Assembly (NCBI GenBank): GCA_022769365.1
Contig: JALEJO010000085.1
Span: 1 to 36,702 of the forward strand
From: Oscillospiraceae bacterium
GTDB lineage: Bacteria > Bacillota > Clostridia > Oscillospirales > Ruminococcaceae
Length of the DNA stretch: 36,702 nt
Direction: 5' to 3'
The notes beneath the pieces were generated by a model. It saw nothing but the letters and a program-made list of their open reading frames with translations. It had not been told where the DNA came from and ran no database searches. Shown here one piece after another: positions 7,663 to 15,772 of this stretch (position 1 is its first letter; every line of letters begins with the position of its first letter). A program made the translations under genes and the position numbers.

Positions 7663-8913
7663 ATGAGTTATATGGAAACACTTGGCAGAAATGCAAAAGA
7701 ATCAGCACCGATTCTTGCGGCTGCCTCAACAAAGCTTAAAAATGATGCACTTGAAAAAATTGCAGATGAACTTATAAAAAGCACAGATAAAATACTTGAA
7801 GCAAATGCAAAAGACCTTGAAGCGGCTGCTAAAAATAATATGAAGCAGTCAATGCAGGATAGATTAAGACTTTCAGAAGAAAGAATAAAAGGCATTGCAA
7901 AGGGCGTAAGAGAACTTATTGCAATGGAAGACCCTGTTGGAAAAGTTGAAAGCGGAAGTATTCGACCGAACGGTTTGCAGATTTTAAAAACAAAAGTTCC
8001 GCTTGGGGTTATAGGAATGATTTTTGAATCACGTCCTAATGTAACAGTTGATGCGGCAGTACTTTGCCTTAAATCGGGTAATGCTGTTATTTTAAGAGGC
8101 GGAAAAGAAGCAATAAATTCAAGTATTTGCCTTGCAAAAATTATGAGAGAAGCTGTTAAAAGTGCAGGACTTCCTGAAAACTGCATACAGCTTGTTGAAG
8201 ATACATCAAGAGAAATTGCATCTGAAATGATGAAACTGACTGACTACATAGATGTTCTTATTCCAAGAGGCGGTGCAGGACTTATTCATGCAGTATGTGA
8301 ACAGGCGAAAGTTCCTGTTATCCAGACAGGTGTTGGAAATTGTCATCTTTATGTTGATGATTCAGCGGATATTGAAATGGCAGTCAGCATAACAGATAAC
8401 GCAAAAACACAGCGTCCGTCTGTATGCAATGCGATAGAAACTCTTCTTGTACATAAAGATATTGCAGAAAAATTCTTGCCTGAAATCAAAAAGGCATTTG
8501 ATAAACATGATGTTGTTATATACGGCTGTCCTGAAACAAAGAGAATACTTGGAGAATGTGTTTTTGATGCAGGCGATGAAGAATACAGAACAGAATTTAA
8601 CGATTATAAAATAGCTGTAAAAGTTGTTGAAAATATTGATGAAGCAATTGCACATATCAGAAAATATGGTACTCAGCATTCGGAATGTATTGTAACATCA
8701 TCTGTTGCAAGTTCACAGAAATTCCAGAAAGAAGTAGATGCTTCAACAGTTTATGTGAATGCATCAACACGTTTCACAGATGGCGGAGAGTTCGGACTTG
8801 GTGCGGAAATAGGCATATCAACTCAGAAACTCCATACTCGTGGACCTATGGGACTTGATGCACTTACAACAGTAAAATATCTTGTAACAGGAAATGGTCA
8901 GATAAGACAATAA
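7663..8913 (+). CDS. proA: Gamma-glutamyl phosphate reductase
   Basis: The 416-residue protein matches ProA in length and motifs. It reduces gamma-glutamyl phosphate with NADPH to glutamate semialdehyde, the second step of proline synthesis. The catalytic cysteine is Cys255 in RPSVCNA. Other family blocks are IFESRPNVTVD (120-130), the RGGKEA loop and the C-terminal GLGAEIGISTQKLHTRGPMG. Its start is set by AAAGGAG just before the ATG at 7663. It is the last gene of the closely spaced run from ychF. An AT-rich inverted repeat (TTTTCATAA / TTATGAAAA, 8918-8948) follows, but it lacks GC pairs and a T run and is not a convincing terminator. Confidence 0.96.
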   Translation: MSYMETLGRNAKESAPILAAASTKLKNDALEKIADELIKSTDKILEANAKDLEAAAKNNMKQSMQDRLRLSEERIKGIAKGVRELIAMEDPVGKVESGSIRPNGLQILKTKVPLGVIGMIFESRPNVTVDAAVLCLKSGNAVILRGGKEAINSSICLAKIMREAVKSAGLPENCIQLVEDTSREIASEMMKLTDYIDVLIPRGGAGLIHAVCEQAKVPVIQTGVGNCHLYVDDSADIEMAVSITDNAKTQRPSVCNAIETLLVHKDIAEKFLPEIKKAFDKHDVVIYGCPETKRILGECVFDAGDEEYRTEFNDYKIAVKVVENIDEAIAHIRKYGTQHSECIVTSSVASSQKFQKEVDASTVYVNASTRFTDGGEFGLGAEIGISTQKLHTRGPMGLDALTTVKYLVTGNGQIRQ

Positions 8914-8968
8914 AATTTTTTCATAATTATTTTTATTCTTTATGAAAACTATTTTAGGAGAGAAATAA

Positions 8969-10912
8969 ATGAGTGACAAATATGATGTTGAGAGAATGCT
9001 CAACAGACTTATTGAAGACGAAGAGGAAAGCCAGGATCCTGAAAAGGCTGTTTATTCATGGCAGAGAGATAAAGATTACCGTGACAAAAAAACAGATGAT
9101 TTAAGCGTTGATGATATTATTTCAACAATCGATACAAGACGCGGAAAACACGAAGCTGTACGAAAAAGGTCAAGAAATGTGACACCTGTCAGATCGGGTA
9201 ACAGTCATTCAGTAAAACAAAATATAGTATATCGTTCTCCGCAGGAGATACAGGAAGAAGTAGATAAACAGGATAATGTTGACAGCAAAGAATATTTAAA
9301 CCATATGCTTGACAGAATGGAAAAAGAAATTGCTGCAATGGAAAGTCCCCTTAAACCTAAAATAAACAGGGTATCTGAAAATTCTGCAAATAATGTTCCG
9401 CCTGCACCTAAAAGAGAAAAAAATGTAATAAAAGTCAGGGCAAAAAAGAAAGAAGAACCTGAAAATTTTCAGAATAATGTTGCTCTGAATGAAGGCAATA
9501 CAGAGAATGATATTGAAAAAAAGCCTGATTTACAGGAAAATATTGAAGAAAATGTTATTCAGAACGAAAATTTACAGGAAACACCTGAAATCGAATCAGT
9601 TCCAAAAGAAAATGATATAAAGCCTGAAGAATTTGAAAAAGAAGATGTTTATTCAGAAGATAATATTGAAAATTATGATAGTCTTGATGAAGAAAACATC
9701 AGAATTGAACAGGAATTAAAAGATTTTTCAAATGAACTTCTTTCAGATACAGATGACTTTGATGACTCTGCTAATCTAAAGCCTGAAACAAAAGAAAAGA
9801 AAAAAGGTTTCTTTTCAAGGATTTTTTCAAAGAAAAATAAGTCTGAAAAAAAATCAGAAAAGGAAGAATCTGATGAGGACGGACTTTATGATTTTGATGA
9901 GGAAGAATTTAATCAGAAATTTGATGAACTAAGCAGGCAGGCTGAAGAACTTCAGAAAGATTATTCAGAAGAAATTATCGAACCTGAAGAAATGGGCGAG
10001 GATGACTATTTTTTTGATGAAGAAGAACCTGAAAACACTGAAATATCTGATGCCGTTGAAGCCGAAACAGTAACTGACGAAAACGAAGAAACAGAAGAAG
10101 AAAATACTGAAATTACTGAGGAAAACAAGCCTGAAGAAGACTTGATGGATGAAAGTGAACTTCATAAATATGACGTGACAGAAAGCACTGAAAAATCCGA
10201 TGACGATGAAAAAGTTTTTATTGAATCAGTAAAAAAAGATGAAAAAGAAATTGTTTCAGATAAAAAACTGAAACAGAAAAAATATATGTATTTCGGAGTT
10301 TTTGTTTCTGTATTTGCAGTTATTGGACTGGTAACCGTTGTATATACAGCGGGCGGTGCACTTCTTGATGGAGTGCGAGGTTCTTCTGTTAAAAATCAGA
10401 TAAGCAAAAAAGTATATCCTATGGTTGTTGAAGATGCAAAGTCTTTTGATGATGTGTCGGAATGCAGTGACACGGACATTATTGGTGCGGCTGTTTTAAA
10501 TATTCTTATGAATGATAGTGCTACGCAATATAGTAATGATTCTGATACTTGTACAATACCATCAGCAGATGTTGAAAAGAGTGCCGCTGAAATTTACGGA
10601 AGTGATGTTAAAATAAAAGAACATCAGAACGTAACAGTAAACGACACGACATTTTATTATGATAAAGTTACTGGAGTTTACAGTGTATCTGCAAAGCCTT
10701 TGATTTATACTTCAAAACCTTACATATCGAAAGTTACTTCAAACGGTGATACATACACGGCACAAGTACTTTACATAACGGATTATCCTGACTGGCTTGA
10801 AAAAAAGTCTGATGGACGTTCTTATTACAATAAAATTTGTGATTACACATTAAAAAGAAGCAGCGATAAAGAATTTTATGTTGTTTCAATAAAAGAGGAA
10901 AATGCACAATAA
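8969..10912 (+). CDS. Large acidic single-pass membrane protein of unknown function
   Basis: The 647-residue protein is not recognised. Residues 1 to about 435 are cytoplasmic by the positive-inside rule, extremely rich in Glu, Asp, Asn and Lys, and mostly low-complexity, with a basic patch near 275-300 (KKKGFFSRIFSKKNKSEKK). One hydrophobic segment follows at about 439-462. The last 180 residues form an ordered-looking extracellular domain with strands such as VTVNDTTFYYDKVTGVYSV. The layout (disordered inside, one helix, small outside domain) recalls signalling or division-associated scaffold proteins, but no motif proves this. AGGAGAG precedes the ATG. It may be read from the proBA transcript or from an unseen promoter; a bidirectional terminator follows. 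Confidence 0.75.
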   Translation: MSDKYDVERMLNRLIEDEEESQDPEKAVYSWQRDKDYRDKKTDDLSVDDIISTIDTRRGKHEAVRKRSRNVTPVRSGNSHSVKQNIVYRSPQEIQEEVDKQDNVDSKEYLNHMLDRMEKEIAAMESPLKPKINRVSENSANNVPPAPKREKNVIKVRAKKKEEPENFQNNVALNEGNTENDIEKKPDLQENIEENVIQNENLQETPEIESVPKENDIKPEEFEKEDVYSEDNIENYDSLDEENIRIEQELKDFSNELLSDTDDFDDSANLKPETKEKKKGFFSRIFSKKNKSEKKSEKEESDEDGLYDFDEEEFNQKFDELSRQAEELQKDYSEEIIEPEEMGEDDYFFDEEEPENTEISDAVEAETVTDENEETEEENTEITEENKPEEDLMDESELHKYDVTESTEKSDDDEKVFIESVKKDEKEIVSDKKLKQKKYMYFGVFVSVFAVIGLVTVVYTAGGALLDGVRGSSVKNQISKKVYPMVVEDAKSFDDVSECSDTDIIGAAVLNILMNDSATQYSNDSDTCTIPSADVEKSAAEIYGSDVKIKEHQNVTVNDTTFYYDKVTGVYSVSAKPLIYTSKPYISKVTSNGDTYTAQVLYITDYPDWLEKKSDGRSYYNKICDYTLKRSSDKEFYVVSIKEENAQ

Positions 10913-10915
10913 ACG

Positions 10916-10948
10916 AAAAGCCGACTCAATCGAGTCGGCTTTTTTCAT
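10916..10948. terminator. Bidirectional terminator between convergent genes
   Basis: A perfect 12-base-pair stem, AAAAGCCGACTC (10916-10927) with GAGTCGGCTTTT (10932-10943) and the loop AATC. T runs on both strands make it work for the acidic protein gene on the plus strand and the YkgJ-type gene on the minus strand, whose stop is at 10951. Confidence 0.92.
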
Positions 10949-10950
10949 AT

Positions 10951-11430
10951 TTATATAGTATAGATAAAAAAGTAATCTTTTGAAAATTTCTTAATTGATT
11001 CAGGATACTCAAGATAATATTTTTTTATTTTATCAATCAAACCTGATGAAATCAGAAAGTCTTTTAGTTTTTCTTTTGACAAAGAAGAAACAGGTTTGCA
11101 ATATGATGAAACAGCAATTGAAATGTTTTTGTTTTCATCATACATTATTCTGAAAGGCCATATTTTGCAGTCAAATGGTTTGTCATCTTTTAATATACAG
11201 CCGTTATCTGTCAGCATAGGACAGACAAACATTTCATCTCCAGAAAGTTCAGGAACATCGAATGACATAAGCGATTTATTTTTAATAAGCTTTGTTTCGG
11301 GATAATTTTTTTCTATTATATCGGCTGTTTCAGGTGTTAAAAGCGGAACTTCCCACAAGTCATCTTTATCAAAATAACAGCAGCCTTTGCATTTTCCGCA
11401 AGTTTCATTTGAAAGAATTTTGCTAAGCAT
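10951..11430 (-). CDS. YkgJ-family cysteine-cluster protein
   Basis: The 159-residue protein has the cysteine pattern of the YkgJ/UPF0153 family (putative zinc- or iron-binding domain): Cys11, Cys14, Cys17 and Cys18 in CGKCKGCC, then Cys70, Cys78 and Cys88 in FVCPML, GCIL and FDCKIWPF. Members are thought to hold a metal or Fe-S centre, but the biochemical role is unknown. It is cytoplasmic, with no signal peptide. It is the second gene of a minus-strand pair with the VanY-type gene; its GAGGAG ribosome binding site overlaps the last codons of that gene, so the two are co-transcribed. Co-transcription with a cell-wall enzyme has no evident explanation. Confidence 0.85.
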   Translation of the reverse strand: MLSKILSNETCGKCKGCCYFDKDDLWEVPLLTPETADIIEKNYPETKLIKNKSLMSFDVPELSGDEMFVCPMLTDNGCILKDDKPFDCKIWPFRIMYDENKNISIAVSSYCKPVSSLSKEKLKDFLISSGLIDKIKKYYLEYPESIKKFSKDYFFIYTI

Positions 11431-11438
11431 ATTTTAAA

Positions 11439-12485
11439 TTACTCCTCTGAATCAGATGAAGAAGATGTTTCTGCAACGGTTGCAGGCTCTGTAACTGCTG
11501 GTTCTGTTTCACCGTCAATTCCAAGATATTCTTCAAGTGTAAGACTTTTTGAATAGATTTCCTTTGCAACATCAACTCCAACATATCTTATGTGCCATGG
11601 TTCATATTCATATCCTGTTATATCTTCTTTTCCATCAGGGTATCTTACAATAAATCCGTAATCTGCACAATGCTGTGCAAGCCAGTCAGATTCACGGGTG
11701 TCACCAAACGCTGAATCAATTGTGTTGCAATCGATAGTATAGCCTGTCTGATGTTCTGAATGCCCAGGTTTTGAAGAAAATCTGTTTGCTTCTTCCTCAC
11801 CATATATATCTGAATAGTTGTTGAAAATTTCAACCTGATATTCGTATGTTCTGAAACCTGAACCTACGTAAATGTTAAGATTTTCTTTTGCTGCATCTTC
11901 CGACATTTTTTCAAAAGCATCTTTTGTTTCAGGGAGAGTATCTCCAGGGTCATATGATTCAGGCAAACCATATATTTTATTTACAATCATAATGCCGTCA
12001 ATATATGTTATGCCGTCCTTTATTTCAATATTTCTTACTGTAACATTTATTTCATCGGAAGCATGTTCACAAGAAACTTTAACGGTACAAGTGCCTGGTG
12101 CAACACCTGTTATATTTCCTGAATTATCAACAGTTGCAACGGATTCATCACTGCTTGTCCATTCAGCAGCTTCAAAATCAGAAGCATTGTCAGCCTGAAA
12201 CTGAACTGTAACGGATTTTGTTTTTCCTGCAAGTAAGTAAATATAATCAGATGATGCTGTTATGCTGTTTACTGTGTTTCCACCTGAAACAGATTCATCA
12301 GCCGAAGAACTGTCTGATGCTGTAGGATTATTATTTTTAGGCTTTTTATCGTCATTTTTCAAGAAAACTGTTATGCTGAGTATTACTATTAAAAGTAACA
12401 CAATTATTAAAAAAACTGAAGCAAAAACCCTGCCCCAGAGGATTTTTCTTTTTTTTGCATGAGATTTAGGTTTATTATTTGACAT
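11439..12485 (-). CDS. VanY-type D,D-carboxypeptidase with Big_2 domain
   Basis: The 348-residue protein is membrane-anchored by an N-terminal segment (about 18-42) and has a short Ser/Asp/Asn linker. A Big_2 bacterial immunoglobulin-like domain follows (about 73-150, with the typical WTSSDESVATVD and GNITGVAPGTCTV). A peptidase M15B (VanY) domain spans about 165-322. The zinc and catalytic residues are all present: His245 and Asp252 in HQTGYTID, and Glu295 and His298 in EPWH. Such enzymes remove the terminal D-Ala from peptidoglycan stem peptides outside the cell. A Glu/Thr/Ser tail ends the protein. It is the first gene of a pair with the YkgJ-type gene and has a good promoter at 12586-12614. 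There is no van resistance cluster nearby, so a role in normal wall trimming is more likely. Confidence 0.9.
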   Translation of the reverse strand: MSNNKPKSHAKKRKILWGRVFASVFLIIVLLLIVILSITVFLKNDDKKPKNNNPTASDSSSADESVSGGNTVNSITASSDYIYLLAGKTKSVTVQFQADNASDFEAAEWTSSDESVATVDNSGNITGVAPGTCTVKVSCEHASDEINVTVRNIEIKDGITYIDGIMIVNKIYGLPESYDPGDTLPETKDAFEKMSEDAAKENLNIYVGSGFRTYEYQVEIFNNYSDIYGEEEANRFSSKPGHSEHQTGYTIDCNTIDSAFGDTRESDWLAQHCADYGFIVRYPDGKEDITGYEYEPWHIRYVGVDVAKEIYSKSLTLEEYLGIDGETEPAVTEPATVAETSSSSDSEE

Positions 12486-12585
12486 ATATATTTTCCTTTC
12501 TGTCGTTAAAATATTACAAAAAGTACTGAATTTCTATCTTAATTTCAAGCGAATTAACTTTTGTAGTAAATTTGTAACTTTTAAT

Positions 12586-12614
12586 ATTATACCACATTTA
12601 TCCTGTTTTGTAAA
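12586..12614 (-). promoter_or_regulatory. Sigma-A promoter of the VanY-ykgJ pair
   Basis: On the minus strand TTTACA (12609-12614) and TATAAT (12586-12591) are separated by 17 bases. The leader is about 95 bases and ends in AGAAAGGAAAA before the ATG. The 335-base gap between this gene and the GH74 gene holds only this promoter and the two divergent promoters described next. Confidence 0.75.
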
Positions 12615-12651
12615 GAGTTTTTTTTATTTTTATTTTTGGCTTGATTTACAA

Positions 12652-12660
12652 TGTTATAAT
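12652..12660 (+). promoter_or_regulatory. Possible distal promoter of the GH74 gene (extended -10)
   Basis: TGTTATAAT is an extended -10 element (TG-N-TATAAT) without a good -35 box. It would start a transcript about 155 bases ahead of the GH74 ATG. Supported only by the match. Confidence 0.4.
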
Positions 12661-12724
12661 GTACAAAAATAGGTATTTTATTTTGTCATATTGCATAAAA
12701 AAGTAAATGTATATAAAGTTTCTA

Positions 12725-12753
12725 TTGCAAAAATGATTTTTTTAGTGTATAAT
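12725..12753 (+). promoter_or_regulatory. Proximal promoter of the GH74 gene
   Basis: TTGCAA (12725-12730) and TATAAT (12748-12753) with a 17-base spacer. The leader is about 60 bases and carries AGCGAGGA (12803-12810), 10 bases before the ATG at 12821. Confidence 0.75.
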
Positions 12754-12820
12754 AGTAACTATGAATCATCGATTTACACAATAGTTTTTATTGTATTTTG
12801 AAAGCGAGGAATTATTGATA

Positions 12821-15619
12821 ATGAGTTTTTTAAAAAAAGCGTGTTGTGCAGCAACAGCAGGCGTAGTTGCAGTTAGTGCGGCTCTTATTCCGTCTGCTGT
12901 TAATAAAACAACAGCAAATGCTGCTGAAAATGCAGAAGGTACATACGATTGGGGTACTATGGAAATCGGCGGTGGCGGATTTGTTTCCGGCATTGTAACA
13001 GGTCAGAAAGAAATGTATCTCAGAACAGACGTTGGTGGTGCTTATAAGTACAACTATACAAAAGGAGAATGGGAACAGCTTTTCGGTTTTCTTAATGAAG
13101 CCGACAGAGGTCTTCTTTCTGTAAGCGGTATAGCTATCGACCCTACAGACGATAACACAGCTTACTTCCTTTGTGGATGTGCTTATTTCTCAGATGCGAA
13201 AACTGTTATTTTCAAAACAACAGACGGCGGTAAAACATTTACAAGAATTGATGTTACAGACCTTATTCAGGTTCACGGAAACGGTGACGGACGTGAATGC
13301 AGCGAACCTATTGCTGTAGACCCTGATAACCCTGACATTATATATGCAGGTGGTGACGTTACTGCTGGTGACTCTGCACTTATAAAGTCAACAGACGGCG
13401 GTCTAACATGGTCAGCAGTAAAGGGATATTCAGATGCGGTTGAATATCCTTACACAGTTAAATGGCCTTTCTGGACAAATCACGAAGTAAAGGCAATTAC
13501 AACAGGTGCTGAACAGGGATATAATCAGCAGAACGGTGTTGCAACAATTCACATTGAAGACGGAAAAGTTTATGTTGGCACATCTGTTACAGGTGAAACA
13601 AATGTTCACGTTGCAGACGTTGAAACAGATAAATTTACAGAACTTTCAGCAGACCTTCCAACAGCAAATTATCCTGTTACAATAAGCAGTGATAATAACG
13701 GAAATCTTTTTGTTACATATATTGCAGGTCTTGCTTTTTCAGGCAATGAAGGCGGTGCTTATAAATACAATATAAAGAGTGGTACTGTAACAGATATATC
13801 TCCAATTACAGGAACAAATAAAAATGCAATAGGTATGATAACAGCCGATAAAAACGACCCTAATAAACTTTTTGCAAGAACATGCGGTGTATGGTCAGAT
13901 CAGTGGTATGAAAAGGAATGGACTGACGGCAGTATTGCATGGGGTGATCACTTCTTCCGTTCAAAAGACGGAGGTACTACATGGGAAGATATTACTCCTG
14001 GTCAGCAGAAAGGTCAGTATACAGACAAACATTATTTTGTTTCAGAACCAATTGACACAAACGGTTATGACTGGATTTACGGCAAAGCTTGCCACTGGGG
14101 AAGCGGCATTCTTATTGACCCGAGAAATCCTGACAAAATAATTATGACATCTGGTAACGGTGTGTTTGCATGTGATAATGCATGGGCTGAAAAGGGCATA
14201 CAGTTCTATTTTGATCCTAAGGGAGTTGAAGAAGTTGTTGCTCTTGATATGGTAAGTGTTAAGGGTGGAAACGCTTATTCAGCTATCGGTGACTATGATG
14301 GTTACATTCATTCAAATGTTGATGAAATAGGTATTCAGTATAAACCTAATATGGGTTCAACAGGCGTTATAGCTGCTTGCAGACAGAACCCTGATATAAT
14401 GGTAAGATTTGCTGAAAACGAAGGAAAAGGCTACTATTCAAAGGACGCAGGCAAGACATGGAATGAAATGAAAGATGCAGGCGGTTCAGGCGGTCATGGT
14501 GATATAGCTAAAATCGATGATGACACATACAGAATTTTCCATACAAATGCAAGCGGAATACAGTATTCAGATGACTTTGGTGATACATGGAGTAAGTCAA
14601 CAGGAACAGTCGGAACAAAGGTATTCGGCGTTTATGTTGAAGATTCAGACCCAAGCATAGTATACTCATATACTGCAAAATATAATGATTACTGGGCTTC
14701 AGATACGACAAAGAAAGAACCAACTCTTGATGATGCACAGTATGACCTTATGGTAAGTACAGACGGCGGTAAAACATTTACAAATCAGATTGTATGTGCA
14801 TATGACCAGTGCGATGTTGCGAACAGAATTGCATATCTTGGTAAGGGACAGATTGTTCTTGGTGCAGGTTGGAATGGTGCGTACATTTCAAATGATTATG
14901 GTAAAACAGTTAAGAAGCTTGACAACGTATTCTATTGCAAGACAATAGGCTATGGTAAGGCTGCACCAGATTCAGATGTAAACACACTCTATATGTATGG
15001 TAAACCAACTGAAAGTGATACAGAAGGTATTTACCGTTCAACAGATGCAGGCGAAAGCTGGACACTTATAAACAGCGATCACTTATATGGCGGTACAGGT
15101 AATGGTAACTTCCTTGTTGGTGATATGAATGAATACGGTATGGTTTATATGTCAACAGTAGGTTGCGGTATTGTTTACGGAAGAATAGGTTCAGGTGAAA
15201 AACCAACAGAACCAAGTACAGAAGAAACAACAGAAAAGCCAACTGTTAAACCAACAGAAACAACAGAAGAAGTAAAACCAACAGATGAATCAAAGCCAAC
15301 AGAATCAACAGATGCACCCACTGAAACAACTAAGGAAGATGTTACAGAATCAAGCGAAGAAAGTTCAGAAGTTACTTCAGTAAACGACCCATCATCTGAA
15401 GATAAGGCAAAATATGGTGATGTTAATGTTGATGATAACGTAACAATTGCTGATGCAGTATTACTTAATAAGTACCTTGTAAACAGTGCGACACTTTCAG
15501 CACAGGGAATGAAGAATGCTGATGCATACAAGAATGATAAAATTGAATCATCAGATACTCTTGCAATACTCAAACTTATTGTAGGAACATATGATGAACT
15601 TCCAGTTTATCCTGAATAA
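12821..15619 (+). CDS. Secreted GH74 xyloglucanase with type I dockerin
   Basis: The enzyme is 932 residues long from the ATG at 12821. A signal peptide (1 to about 34, ending in ANA) is followed by a two-propeller GH74 domain (about 40-790) with Asp-box/BNR repeats such as STDGGLTW, SKDGGTTW, SKDAGKTW and STDAGESW. GH74 enzymes cut the glucan backbone of xyloglucan by inversion. By comparison with the Clostridium thermocellum enzyme, the likely catalytic pair is Asp70 (RTDVGGAY) and Asp491 (AIGDYDGY); the second is an inference from spacing. A Thr/Glu/Pro/Lys linker (about 795-860) leads to a dockerin (about 865-932: GDVNVDDNVTIADAV, then a weaker second repeat with IESSDTLAILK). The dockerin means the enzyme is built into a cellulosome by a cohesin-bearing scaffoldin that is not in the window. 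No separate terminator follows. Confidence 0.93.
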   Translation: MSFLKKACCAATAGVVAVSAALIPSAVNKTTANAAENAEGTYDWGTMEIGGGGFVSGIVTGQKEMYLRTDVGGAYKYNYTKGEWEQLFGFLNEADRGLLSVSGIAIDPTDDNTAYFLCGCAYFSDAKTVIFKTTDGGKTFTRIDVTDLIQVHGNGDGRECSEPIAVDPDNPDIIYAGGDVTAGDSALIKSTDGGLTWSAVKGYSDAVEYPYTVKWPFWTNHEVKAITTGAEQGYNQQNGVATIHIEDGKVYVGTSVTGETNVHVADVETDKFTELSADLPTANYPVTISSDNNGNLFVTYIAGLAFSGNEGGAYKYNIKSGTVTDISPITGTNKNAIGMITADKNDPNKLFARTCGVWSDQWYEKEWTDGSIAWGDHFFRSKDGGTTWEDITPGQQKGQYTDKHYFVSEPIDTNGYDWIYGKACHWGSGILIDPRNPDKIIMTSGNGVFACDNAWAEKGIQFYFDPKGVEEVVALDMVSVKGGNAYSAIGDYDGYIHSNVDEIGIQYKPNMGSTGVIAACRQNPDIMVRFAENEGKGYYSKDAGKTWNEMKDAGGSGGHGDIAKIDDDTYRIFHTNASGIQYSDDFGDTWSKSTGTVGTKVFGVYVEDSDPSIVYSYTAKYNDYWASDTTKKEPTLDDAQYDLMVSTDGGKTFTNQIVCAYDQCDVANRIAYLGKGQIVLGAGWNGAYISNDYGKTVKKLDNVFYCKTIGYGKAAPDSDVNTLYMYGKPTESDTEGIYRSTDAGESWTLINSDHLYGGTGNGNFLVGDMNEYGMVYMSTVGCGIVYGRIGSGEKPTEPSTEETTEKPTVKPTETTEEVKPTDESKPTESTDAPTETTKEDVTESSEESSEVTSVNDPSSEDKAKYGDVNVDDNVTIADAVLLNKYLVNSATLSAQGMKNADAYKNDKIESSDTLAILKLIVGTYDELPVYPE

Positions 15620-15649
15620 AAAATAAAAAATTCAATTTAATAAATTCGT

Positions 15650-15754
15650 TCATCGGAGGACAGTACGTCGTAACGTAAATCGCTTATCAGCGTGCCTGTC
15701 GGAAAAGATGTCGGGTGAGCCCGGTTATTGTTAATCAATATCCGGGTTCTTTTT
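15650..15754 (+). ncRNA. Candidate guanidine-IV (mepA motif) riboswitch with terminator
   Basis: The leader of the MATE gene can fold into a compact aptamer: an outer stem GACAG (15659-15663) with CTGTC (15696-15700) encloses TACGT/ACGTA (15664-15668 with 15673-15677) and CGCT/AGCG (15681-15684 with 15689-15692). Then CGGG (15712-15715) can pair with CCCG (15720-15723). The same CCCGG (15720-15724) also forms the left arm of a terminator with CCGGG (15742-15746), strengthened by TATTG/CAATA and followed by TTCTTTTTG. The two folds exclude each other, which is the layout of a transcriptional ON switch. Guanidine-IV riboswitches of Clostridia control MepA-like MATE exporters in this way. The class is assigned from context and architecture, because the consensus could not be checked here. 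Confidence 0.6.
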
Positions 15755-15772
15755 GTCTTTAAAGGAGGATTT

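Noticed and set aside
7668-8186. Minus-strand open frame of 172 codons opposite proA
   Set aside because: It lies wholly inside the conserved proA coding sequence and has no recognisable domain.
8918-8948. Terminator after proA
   Set aside because: The inverted repeat TTTTCATAA/TTATGAAAA has almost no GC pairs and no following T run.
11439-12485. Vancomycin resistance locus because of the VanY-type gene
   Set aside because: No vanHAX, vanRS or other resistance genes are nearby; a general wall-trimming role is more likely.
12791-12820. Longer GH74 start at a TTG at 12791
   Set aside because: The added residues would precede the signal peptide, and the ribosome binding site (AGCGAGGA) lies within that extension, correctly spaced for the ATG at 12821.
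15728-15772. Longer MATE protein start upstream of 15773
   Set aside because: It would begin inside the leader terminator, whereas AAAGGAGG is well placed for the ATG at 15773.
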